DNA from: Rhodamnia argentea
Lineage: Eukaryota > Streptophyta > Magnoliopsida > Myrtales > Myrtaceae
Reading direction: 5' to 3'
NCBI RefSeq assembly: GCF_020921035.1
Contig: NC_063151.1
Location: 5,456,001 to 5,520,000, forward strand
DNA length: 64,000 bases
Shown here piece by piece: positions 13,113 through 23,815 of the stretch. Within the stretch, counting starts at the first letter, position 1. Each line of letters starts with the position of its first letter. The notes beneath the pieces were generated by a model. It made no database searches, was not told the DNA's origin, and was given only the letters and a program-made list of their open reading frames with translations. A program made the position numbers and the translations under genes.

Positions 13113-14102
13113 CATTCTTCAGCAATATTCTATTGGAGAAATTACTGACAACTTTTCCCCCTGTGGAATTAGTGAAATCTGGAAGAAAACATCACCCAGT
13201 TTTTTCTTTAATAATTCTATGATGCCTGAAGTTGTTTCCAGAAGATCTCAGAGCCATCATCCGACAGAATGACCTATTCTATCTATTTTTTGACATAAAA
13301 CAGTCTGATGAATTATGATCAAAACCAACAGAGTCAAATAATAACCCTATTAACACCTCACGGATATCCTTTCAACGCGAGCTACTGTATCATGCCGGAT
13401 GGCAGAGGCAATGTGACGTTAGCTTAGCCGAAGCATCGGTTGTCGTCGTTTCACCTCGTACCTTTTGATCCGAGGTGAGAAGCATGTTGATCGAGCGTGT
13501 CGCACCAATTTAAATGAGAAAGTGTCATTACGCATACGAACTCTTTTATATTTACGACTCGTCTTAATCTTTGTTATTTACTCATGTATGGATAAGGAAG
13601 TCATGTTAAGCTTTCACGGTATGTAGAAAACCCTCTTGTACTTAGTAAAGACAAGTCTTAGTTTGTCAAATACCACCGTGAGAAATGGAATTATCTACAA
13701 AAATAATTGATATACTCTGGTCAAAAAAGAATTACGTAGCTTCTAAAAAACAGAGATACCACTGACTCTTGGAATCGATCAGCATTGACACGGCATGGCC
13801 CAGCCCATTGCATCACCAAGCGGAGCTTGGCATGATCCATGGCCCCCCATGGACCAATAGTGTCGTGCTTCTTGCCGGGCCATTTCGGCCGGGCAATTCA
13901 TTTAAAACCTTTTTCAACTGTTCCACAATAGCGCGACAGTTGCGTGGTTGTATATCAGCTACAATTGCAATAGCTGCATCGACAGCAATTTTAATTAACA
14001 TAATTGACGATTCCTTTCAAATTCAATATAATCACCAATGTCAATCTTAGGTCCACAAATTCTAGGGCGTATTTTGATTTCCCACCTAGCAGTACATAAT
14101 GA
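13113..14102. other. 3' flank of gene A and spacer
   Basis: This holds the 3'UTR and a spacer with the 'gcattgacacggcatgg' block. At 13378-13400 and 13890-13910 it keeps the uninserted versions of two sites that carry transposons in unit 2. No gene was seen. Confidence 0.55.
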
Positions 14103-14569
14103 TGCCACAACACCAGCCGCACTAGCCGCACCGGCCGCGTAGTTGGCAGTTCTCCATCAAGATTGAAACCTTTAGTTGCTGTTTGGCATACTTTCGCTGC
14201 TCATTTCGGTAAACCAACACCACCAATGGACTTGTCACCCTCAGACGAGCCAATTCCTGAAATTTCTCCGCCAACGGACGCCGGAATTCGCCAAAAGTGC
14301 CACCATGCTCCCCTGCATCTCCGGTGCTATTCAGTGGTGATTTGAATGCCTTCCGCTACATATTTACAACAACAAACACCAACCCATGACTCACCACCCT
14401 TCGCCAAGGAAGCTTGTAAAGATTCGTCGCCAGCTTAAGGCCGGTGACCTTTGCCGACTATCGACAATGCCCATCAAGGGCCGATGGAGGGAAAAAGGGA
14501 AAAAGAAAAGAAAATAAAAAAGTAAAGAAGAAAAATAGAGAAAAAAAAAAGAATAAATAAATTCACGAT

Positions 14570-14745
14570 ATTATTAAAATATTATTAAAAGTGTTCATGT
14601 TAGCGTCACGTAGGAAGGCTGGCGTTTAAGTCAGCGATTATCAAAATTAGAAGAATGGACTTAAATGATAAAATATGAAAAAATTTAAGATTGAATTGAT
14701 AAAATTAAAAAATTTAGGACTGAATTGTCATATAATTTTATAAAT
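14570..14745. mobile_element. Half of a foldback element, duplicate copy
   Basis: This is the unit 2 counterpart of the right-arm remnant at 9395, with the same GC-rich stretch on its left. It was carried along by the duplication. Confidence 0.5.
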
Positions 14746-16070
14746 AAAAGGATGTAGAACTCTTTGTACGTGTATCTCAATTGCTACCTAATATAGACCA
14801 TGCTTTGGGGTGGTGGCCTGGCCCATTGGAACGTAGGGTTGAGTACTAATTTCGATCCGACCCGAGAACTGGACCGACAGGTTCTAAGTTGTTCCCGGTT
14901 CCTTGCGCGGACCGACAAGATTGGTAGATTTGTTCTCCTTTTTCCTTTTAATTTTTTTTTTCTATTCTAGAAGTAAAGCTGCATTGGGGGCCAGAGGCAA
15001 TATTGCATTGGGAAATTTCTGCTTAGATCCAAAGCCAAACGCCAAAATCACAAACAAAACTTGCAAAAAGCTAAAATCATGAAGTGATAAGGAAGTCATG
15101 TTATGTTTTCCCATTAAAAAGAAAATCCATTTATACTTGGCAAAAGCTAAGTCTTACATTATCAAATACCAACATAAGAAATCTAATTATCTACAAAAAG
15201 AATTAATGTACTCCAATTAAAAAAAAATCATAGTTTCTAACAAAAACGGACCGCCGGTTCTCAAGTGAATAGATTCGGTTCTCGTATCAACAAGCCGAAC
15301 CCATTTTGAAACCGATCACCTCTATTGGCACGGCACGGCATATCCCAAAGCATCATCAGGCAGAGCTTGGCAAGACCCATGGGCCACCATGGCCTAATAG
15401 CTATTCCGTAAGAGCCCGATAGTTATGTAGCCGTATATTAGCTGAAATTGCACTAGCTGCGTCGACAACGATTTTCCTTAACATAATTGATGATTCCTTT
15501 CAAGTTTTAATATAATCACCAATGTCAATCTTAGGTCCATAGATTGTAGGGCGTATTTTGATTTTCCACCTCAGGCAACACGTAATTATGCCCCCACAGA
15601 CCATTATGCGTCCACCCCATATTTGTGCTCCTGATTTACAACATCTCCACCGTAAAAAATCAAGGCTGATTCGATCCATATTTTATCGTCACGTCTTCGC
15701 ATGCCTCGCTAACGAAAACCTTAGTCAAATTTTTTTATTTTTTATCAAAATCAACGTCGACTAGCGCATCCAGCATGATGACCTTCATGCTTCATCCCCT
15801 ATGCGCCTTCCTTTTCAACTTTGGAACGTAAAAGCTGGAGGGCTTGACCATGAATTCGCGTGCCATGCTGACATGGACATGATGGGAGTGTCTCTGTGCA
15901 CCAAAGTTTAGGACATGACTGAACCTTTGTTGTCCCAATCTGTGCCATCCAGCGTGTTCAACGTGAGACATCGACTTCCAAGCACGTGTTCGCGAGTCAA
16001 TTGGGGGCATTGACATTGGGGGACTTCAGGCACCAACCGTATTCACAAGCCAAACTGAAAGGGATTATTA

Positions 16071-16592
16071 GGGCGCGATTGGCAACACCTCAGAAATTCC
16101 ATTTTTCTGTCAGAAGCCCATCTAACGGAGAAATGTGTTTGATAAAAATCTGATCGAAGTAGAAATCCGTTTGGTAAAAAAATTAACTTATGGTAGGACT
16201 TTTCACTTCTGATAAGATTTTTCACTTCTGATAGGATTTTTGGCTAATTTTGAGAAGTAAAAAATTTTAACTTCTCGGCTCCAGAATGACTTCTTGCACC
16301 ACACCCGCCTCTGTCGACCACCGTTGCTGTGACCGTTGGCCGCCGATCGCCGCCGCCGGCCGCCGCCGACCACCGCGAACCATCGCCGCAGCCACCGACC
16401 ACCGCCGCCGAAGATTTTGTTAATAATGTTTCAAAAGTATAAATTTTCAACAGTTATCAAACGAATTTTTCTGATTAGAAGTCAATCCGGGAGCGAAGTA
16501 GAAAAATCAACTGCTACTTTTGAGGAGAAGTAGAGAAATCAACTTCTGATCAAAAGTTGATTTCTCATGGAGAAATGTTTTCATGCGCACCC
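16071..16592. mobile_element. PIF/Harbinger-type MITE, 522 bp
   Basis: The termini GGGCGCGATTGGCAACA and (reverse complement of the right end) GGGTGCGCATGAAAACA form inverted repeats. The element is flanked by TTA on both sides (16068-16070, 16593-16595), the 3-bp target duplication of PIF/Harbinger elements. The equivalent site in unit 1 (about 10875) is empty, with a single TTA. The core is rich in CCG repeats (16315-16410). It has no transposase. Confidence 0.85.
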
Positions 16593-16737
16593 TTAACAAT
16601 AAACTACAAAGGCTTTCTGGCTAAGGTGTTGGAAAGCATATTTATCCTCCATGTTGGAAGCCTTAAGTCCTCCCATTTCCGGGAACCATCATCATCACCA
16701 TCTATACAATTGCAGCACATCCTCTCCTAGGAAAATG

Positions 16738-17916
16738 GATCCGAGATTGTACCAATATGCAAACTCCTGTGATATTCACTCCCTCAAGGAGCTTCTCGAT
16801 AGAGATCCGAGCATATGTTGTGGACACAGATGGTTTTTCGTCGTTTCATGCAGCAGCAAGTAATGGCCATGCCAAGGTCATAAAAGAGATTATGCGGCAA
16901 TGCCCAGATGCTGGAGAATTGGTAGACCAAAGGGGCCAAAACGTTCTTCATGTCGCAATCCTAAGAGGGAGAGCAAACGTTGTCAGATATATATTGGACA
17001 CTGTCGAGCTCGAGGGCCTAATAAATATGCCTGATCACAACGGCAATACTCCTTTGCATCTAAGTATCATGGAAAGGAGAAGTTGGATTGCAGCTTACCT
17101 GTTGTGGGATGTGAGAGTTGATCGAACTGCTCGAAATGTGAAAGGCGAAACCGCCTTCGACATGGATGAGCCAACGATGGAAGCACGTGTAATTCCTTCG
17201 GTAAGTATACTATTGCCGGACCGCAACTGCAATTTATGAAATCTCTAGACCATGATTAAAAATCTGAATTGTCTTCCTTTCACTTACAGGTTGCGATGGT
17301 GAACCGGCGACAACTACGCCTCCCTCGACATTGGGATTTCCGAAGAGGAATTCTCCCCGGTACAAATGAGCAAAAAGCCGATGTCTTGGATTCGGGACAA
17401 ACTTACAAGCAAAATTGTCGGACGTTATTGATGGTCGCGGCACTCATCACGACCGTGACGTTTGCAGCGGCTTTCACAATGCCTGGCGGCTATAATGCTA
17501 ACGCCGGCCCAGGCCAAGGAATGGCCCTTCTCCGGTCAAGCGGACATCTCAAGTGGTTCGTCATCTCTGACACTGTCGCGATGACCTGCTCTATAATGGT
17601 TGCTTCCCTCATCCTATGGGGCGCTGCTTTCGGCGATAGACCTTACGTGCATTGCTATGTGATCGCGGCTGTGCTGACATGCATCGCGCTGCAGTCGACT
17701 GCTATATCGTTCGTGACGGGTCTTGTGGCTGTTTTACCTGACCAAAGATATGTCCACACCATGGCTTCCATAGTTGCCTACGCCTTCTATGTTAACACTT
17801 GCTTGTTTCTCTTCAGACTGGCACAGATTATTTCCTACTCTGAGATCTGCCTCTTCATGGTTTCCCGCCTCAGAAGGCTCAAGTGCATCATCAATTCCCA
17901 CATAGTGAACAGATGA
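16738..17916 (+). pseudogene. Ankyrin-PGG pseudogene B, internal deletion
   Basis: This is the duplicate of gene A. It begins MDPRLYQYANS and then jumps, at GAGCATATG (about 16811-16819), from early exon 1 straight into exon 2, losing 913 bp including intron 1. The jump changes frame, so the main frame stops at 16863. The downstream ankyrin repeats stay open in another frame to 17200. The last intron (17201-17289) and final exon (17290-17916, 627 nt, four TM helices) remain intact and very similar to gene A. An upstream ATG at 16651 is in frame with MDPRLY and would add 29 residues. A truncated product from a later start (for example 16757) cannot be excluded, but the gene cannot make the full protein. 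Confidence 0.87.
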
Positions 17917-18191
17917 CATTCTTCAGCAATGTTGTATTGGAGAAATTACTGACAACTTTTCCACCTGTGGAATTAGTGAAATCTGCAAGAAAACATCACC
18001 CAGTTTTTTCTTTAATAATTCTATGATGCCTGAAGTTGTTTCCAGAAGATCTCAGAGCCATCATCCGACAGAATGACCTATTCTATCTATTTTTTGACAT
18101 AAAGCAGTCTGATGAATTATGATCAACATCAACACAGCCAAATACTAATCCTATTAACACCTCACGGATATCCTTTCAACGCGAGATATTG

Positions 18192-18560
18192 GGGAAACAT
18201 ACATTAGAAGTGCCATAACTTGTGTATGACGTTCACTTGAGTGCCATAACTTTCAAAACGTTCATTTAAATGCCATAACTTTCAAAAATCGTTCACTTAA
18301 GTGCTACGTGAGAGTAAAATCGTTTACTTGAGTGCTACAGTAACTTTTCCGGCGTGCTACAGTAACTTTTCGGCGTGCCACATTAGCTTTCCGGCGCGCT
18401 ACGGTAACTTTTTCACGAGTGTCACGTCAGCTTTTCGGCTGTCACGTTAGCTTTTCCAGCGTCCATGTCAATATGATACTCAAGTGAACGATTTTTGAAA
18501 GTTATTGCATTTAAGTGAACGCCGTACAAAAGTTATGGTACTTCTAGTGTATTTTTTCCC
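18192..18560. mobile_element. MULE-type MITE, 369 bp
   Basis: The ends GGGAAACATACATTAGAAG and (reverse complement) GGGAAAAAATACACTAGAAG are inverted repeats. The 9-bp direct repeat GAGATATTG flanks it (18183-18191, 18561-18569). The unit 1 site (13380-13395) lacks the element. Inside are repeated phrases such as 'agtgccataactttcaaa'. A relative lies at 32015. Confidence 0.85.
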
Positions 18561-19090
18561 GAGATATTGTATCATTCTGTCCGGCAAAGGCAATGTGGGG
18601 TTAGCTTAGACAAAGCATCGGTTGTTGTCGTTTAGCCTCGTACCTTTGATCCGAGGTAAGAAGCATGTTGATCGAGTGTGTCGCACCAATTTAAATAAAT
18701 GAGAAAGTGTCATTACGCATACGAACTCTTTTATATTTATGACTCGTCTTAATCTTTGTTATTTACTCATGCATGGATAAGGAAGTCATGTTAAGCTTTT
18801 ACAGTACGTAGAAAACCCTCTTGTACTTAGTAAAGACAAGTCTTAGATTATCAAATACCACCATGAGAAATGGAATTATCTTAAAAAATAATTGATATAC
18901 TCTGGTCAAAAAAGAATTATATAGCTTCTAAAAAAAAGAGATACCACTGACTCCTCGAATCGATTGGCATTGACACGGCATGGCACAGCCCTTTGCATCA
19001 CCAAGCGGAGCTTGGCACGATCCATGGGCCCCCACGGACCAATAGTGTCGTGCTTCTTACCGGGCCATTTCGGCCGGGCAATTCATTTAA

Positions 19091-19610
19091 GGGTTAATAC
19101 CACGGAAAACCCCAAACTGGTACACTTGTGACAAATTTACCCCAAACCATTTTTTTTATCACAAAAAATCCCAAACTGGTACACCTGTGACAAATTTACC
19201 ATAAACTGGTACATATGTGACAAATTTACCCTCTGTTAATTTTTTTAAAATTTAACTGTCAAATTGCTGATTTGGTGACACGTGACGGTTGACGGGTATA
19301 CCAATATAGGGTTTTGACCCTCTGTTTGTCACATGTTTATCAATTTGGGATTTTTCGTGATATTAAATCAATTTAACGGGGGGTAAATTTGTCACAAATG
19401 TACCGGTTTGAGGTATTTCGTGGTCAAAAGAATTAGTTTATGGTAAATTTGTCACGTATATACCAGTTTAGGATTTTTGGTGGTCAAAAAAATAGTTTGG
19501 GGTAAATTTGTCATAGGTGTACCGGTTTGGGGTTTTTCGTGGTCAAAAAAATAATTTAAGGTAAATTTGTCACATGTGTACCAGTTTAGGGTTTTTCATG
19601 GTATTAACCC
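19091..19610. mobile_element. MULE-type MITE with internal tandem repeats, 520 bp
   Basis: The terminal repeats GGGTTAATACCACGG and GGGTTAATACCATGA (right end reversed) extend for about 35 bp. The 9-bp direct repeat TTCATTTAA flanks it (19082-19090, 19611-19619), and the unit 1 site (about 13899-13907) has one copy and no element. The right half holds four tandem units of about 60 bp, each with 'ggtaaatttgtca'. Confidence 0.9.
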
Positions 19611-19815
19611 TTCATTTAAAACCTTTTCATTTGTTCCTCAATAGCAGGATAGTTGTGTGGCTGTATATCAACTACAATTGCAATAGCTGCATCGACAGCA
19701 ATTTTAATTAACATAATTGATGATTCCTTTCAAATTCAATATAATCACCAATGTCAATCTTAGGTCCACAAATTCTAGGGCGTATTTTCATTTCCCACCT
19801 AGTAGTACTTAATGA

Positions 19816-21592
19816 TGCCACCACAGATCATTACGTGTCCATATTTGTGATCCTGATTTGCAACATCTCCACTGTAGAACGCCAGGGCTAATTCTATCCA
19901 TATTTTACCATCACGCATGTAGGGGGGTCAAAATTTCGTGCATTTCGATGCCGCTTTGTTTTTGGTTCGGATAATTAAAAAATAACCATTTTTTTTTGTC
20001 AGCTCAGTTAACAAAATCGCATTGAAAATTTCCAAAATAATCTTTTTTTTTTTTTTTTGCTTTTTTGGGGAAAAGGGTTGTCGACCCGCGCCGGCCCTTG
20101 GGTGAGGGCCGTGAAGCCCTCATTGGCCAAAAGATGGCATCATGACCCCTTGACGACGCCACACCACAGCAAAGGCGGGCGAGGACGTAGCGGTCCTCGC
20201 CCGCATCAATGAGGTGCCGCGACCCCTTGTTCAAGGGCTAGCGGTTTCGTCGGCTTTGAATCGAAAAAGTAAAAAGAAATGAAAAAAAAAAAAAAAAAGA
20301 GAAATCGAAAACCGAACTAGAATGTTGGTTTGGTTCATATTCAATTCGGGGTGAGATTTGGCTCGTTCAAGCTTACATCCTAATGGTTCAATTCGGTTCG
20401 ATTTTTCAATAAAATCAAATTGAATTGAACCATTAGGATGTTGAACTAAACCGTTGACAGCCTATACGCATGGCTGTTAATCTCTAGCCTGTGCATGCCT
20501 AAACGGCAAAAAACTAAACCTATCAAATGAGCGGATCGAATCGAAAATGGTCATATTCATATTGATCCATTTCTATGCAATACAACTTTAGCGGCCCATA
20601 TCCATACCCGACCGGACCTACCCCATAATTATAAAACACTTTCATATATAATCCAATTAAAAAAAACTTGTTTATCATAATGTTCTATTTTTCATATTTC
20701 ATCTTTATTGTCTTTGTTCCTTTTTTTTTCCTAGGAAATCCATCCTTTTTCCTTTGCCAGCTGTCGACCGGCGATGTTAGGAGACATGCCGATGAACATC
20801 GATCGACCCGGAGCGATTGGCAACCGGCGATTGTTGGTGATTGACCGGCGACTTCCGGAGACCGGGCGACTAGACCCTAGTGAGTTCGAGGCTCGGTCGA
20901 AATCAGCAAGGCTCGAGCTCACTTGTGGCTGTTATTGGCCGATCGCGGCGAAAGACTATTAAAAAAATCATGGCCAGCGAGGGTCGGGCCAACAACCCTC
21001 ACCCCATTTTGTAAAAGAAAAGAAAACATAAAAATTATAAATCATCAGCAAATTAAAAAATCAGAAAATTTGTTTACAACTCACTTAAAATAGTTAGGTG
21101 ATCCATTTATGACTACCCATTTAAGATCAATTAAGTAGTTAAGTAATCAATTTAAACCCACTCAACCTTGTTTTTCAAATTAAATGCAATACATTTATGA
21201 CCCATGTTAATATTGGTTAAAGTATGGATTATAGACACATTTTGCCATCTCAACGAAAAGCTTAGTCAATTTTTTTCAAAATCAACGTGAACTAGCGTAT
21301 CCAGCACGATCACCTTCATCACCTATGCGCCTTCTTTTTCAACTTTTGAACGTAAAGGTTGGAACATTTGACCTTGAATTCGCATGCCATGCTGACTGGG
21401 ACATGATGGGAGGGTCTCTCTGCTCTAAAGTTTAGGACACGACTTGAACCTTTGCTGTCCCAACCTGAGGCAACCAGCGTGCTCAACCTGACATTGACTT
21501 TCTAGCATGTGTTTGGAAGTCAATTGGGGGCATTGACATTGGGCACTTCAGGTACTAACGGTATTCTTAACTATTATAAACAGTAAACTGCC
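19816..21592. other. Upstream region of gene C with nested insertion
   Basis: Compared with the A and B upstream regions, homology breaks near 19920 and resumes near 21245. An insert of about 1.3 kb therefore lies here. It contains T- and A-runs, a GC-rich block and a foldback at 20376, but no recognisable coding domain or clear transposon ends. Confidence 0.5.
20376..20440. repeat. Perfect-ended hairpin, 30-bp arms
   Basis: The arms starting CATCCTAATGGTTCAATTC and ending in its reverse complement are separated by about 5 bp. A few mismatches fall near the loop. Confidence 0.75.
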
Positions 21593-21634
21593 ATGGCTTC
21601 TTGGCTGAGGGGTTGGAAAGCATACTTATTCTCC

Positions 21635-21811
21635 ATGTTAGAAGCCTTAAGTCGAAGTACAGTGTTGTTATCATCATCATCTATAGAATTGGAGCAACAT
21701 AAGTTTATTCCTCTCCCAAGAAAATGGATCCGAGGCTGTACCGATATGCAAACTCCGGTGATATTCACTCCCTCAAGGAGCTTCTCGATAGAGATCCGAG
21801 CATACTCCTGA
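21635..21811 (+). promoter_or_regulatory. Overlapping upstream ORF of gene C
   Basis: An ATG at 21635 (MLEAL...) opens a frame that runs 88 nt past the main ATG at 21724 in a different frame. Another in-frame ATG lies at 21593. If transcribed, it would compete with the main start. Genes D and E carry the same arrangement. Confidence 0.45.
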
Positions 21812-23815
21812 GGTGCACTCCTCAAGGAAACATGGTCCTCCATGTTGCTGCTAGATCCGGAAAAATGACGGTTTTTGTGGAGATCCATCGTCGATGCAAG
21901 TCCCTTCTCATGAAGCCGAATTCTGAGGGAGACACTCCTCTTCATGTGGCTTCACGGGCTGGCCATCTTTCTGTTGTGAAGTTTCTAGTCATAGAGATCA
22001 CATCCACCTCTCCTTATCAGCTAGACATTGAAAGCGGCTGCAACTGCAACTTCGAGATGCTAAGATGGGGAAACAGAAGGAACAATACAGCCCTGCATGA
22101 GGCGATCAAAAATGGTCACTCACGAGTGGCTAAGTTGTTAATAAACGCCGATTCTTACCTTGTACTTTGCGAAAATTGTGCAGGAGAATCCCCACTGTAC
22201 CTGGCTGCTAGAGGGGGCATGAAAGAGATTGTAGATTGGATCTTGACATCGTGCCCTTTATCTGCCCATGGTGGATCTGATGGTCAGACAGCTTTGCACG
22301 CTGCTGTGAGCGCGAGACATTCAGGTAACTCTCTTTTTCTTGACCTGCAAGATATCATGCTTCGAAGTATTAATAAAGATGCTGAGTTCTTGTATAGTTC
22401 AACTATCATGTAATCTGATGTAGCGTCAGAGTTTCGATATCTACTGATGGAGTATTTCGCATATGCTTATACAAAGTAGGAATGTTTTCAACTTCCATTA
22501 GAAATTGCTCAATCCCAATACTCGCTCATTCTGTGTTTTAAGAATATTCTGTTCATGTATCACAGATATAGTGGAAACCCTCCTAGGAGCAAAGCCGGAG
22601 CTGATCAAAGAAGCTGACCACCATGGCAAGACCCCTCTCTACTATGCAGCTTTTTCTGGATACCACAAATTGGTCCAACAACTGTTAGAGCTCGGTATCT
22701 CGACTGTATATGCAGTTGATAGAGACGGTCTTTCGTCACTTCATGCAGCAGCAAGTAATGGACATGCCAGGGTTCTAAAGGAGATTATTGGGCAATGCCC
22801 AGATGCTGGAGAATTGGTCGACCTAAAGGGCCAAAACATTCTTCATGTTGCAGTCCTAAGCGGCAGAGCAAATGTTGTCAGATGCATATTGGAAACCGTC
22901 GAGCTCGAGGGACTAATAAACCAGCCCGATCACAACGGCAACACTCCTTTGCATCTAACTATCATGGAAAGGAGAAGTTGGATTGCAGCTTACATGTTGC
23001 AGGATGTGAGAGTTGATCAAACAGCTCGGAACATAAAAGGCGAAACCGCCTTCGACATAGAGGAGCTAACCAAGGAAACACGTGTAATTCCTTCAGTAAG
23101 TATACCATTGCCAGGCCATGATTCACTGAAATTTCTGATATGGCCAGATGAGGATTCGAAATCTTAATTGTGTGCCTTATACTTGCAGGTCGCGATGGTG
23201 AAATGGCGACGATTATGCCTCCCGCATCATTGGAATTTCTGGGGAGGATTTCTCCCCAGTACAGATGACCAAAGAGCTTGTGCCTTGGATTCAGAACAAA
23301 CTTACAAGCAAAACTGTCAGACATTATTGATGGTCGCGACGCTCATCACAACCGTGACGTTTGCAGCCGCTTTCACAATGCCCGGGGGTTATAACAATAA
23401 CGCTGGCCCGGGACAAGGAGTGGCCCTTCTCCGGTCAAGCAGTCATCTCAAGTGGTTCATCATATCTGACACCATTGCGATGACCTGTTCAATAATGGCC
23501 GCTTCTGTCATACTCTGGGGCGCTGCTTTCGGGAGGAGACCTTTTGTGCACTGCTACGTGATCGCAGCTGTGCTGACATGCATCGCACTGCAGTCGACTG
23601 CAATATCGTTCGTGACGGGTCTTGTGGCTGTTTTACCTGACCAAACATATGTGTGCACCGTGAGCCACGTAGTCGGCAGTGTCTTCCTTGTTAACACCGG
23701 CTTGTTTCTTTTCAGACTCGCACAGATTTTTTCCTTCTCTGAGATCTGCCTCTCCGTGATCTCCCGCCTCGGAGGGCTCAAGTGCATCATCAATTCCCAC
23801 GTAGCAAAAGAATGA
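21724..23815 (+). CDS. Ankyrin-PGG membrane protein C (ACD6-like)
   Basis: Exons 21724-22324, 22566-23095 and 23189-23815 (601, 530 and 627 nt) give 585 aa, the same structure as gene A. About ten ankyrin repeats are followed by the PGG domain with MPGGYNN and four TM helices. Splice sites are canonical and no stop interrupts the frame. Intron 1 is 241 bp, without the plastid insert found in D and E, and intron 2 contains an in-frame stop. The C-terminal exon is the closest match to orphan exon G. Membrane location and a defence role are inferred from ACD6. Confidence 0.9.

Larger units (their letters stand above)
8936..14102. repeat. Tandem duplication unit 1 (gene A unit, 5,167 bp)
   Basis: The sequence starting at TGCCAC (8936) reappears from 14103 with the same landmarks in order. 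These are the CACCAGCCGCACTAGCC block, the 'gtagaactctttgtacgtg' block, a promoter-proximal block and the ankyrin gene, and then the 'gcattgacacggcatgg' spacer. The junction at 14103 shares TGCCAC with both parent sequences. Confidence 0.85.
14103..19815. repeat. Tandem duplication unit 2 (pseudogene B unit)
   Basis: This is the second copy of unit 1. It carries three extra transposons (16071, 18192, 19091) and one 913-bp deletion. Unit 1 length plus insertions with their target-site duplications minus the deletion predicts 5,686 bp; the observed length is 5,713. Confidence 0.85.

Noticed and set aside
19091-19610. CRISPR-like array, because of the regularly spaced repeats
   Set aside because: The repeats lie within a transposon that has target duplications and inverted ends, and the genome is a plant's.
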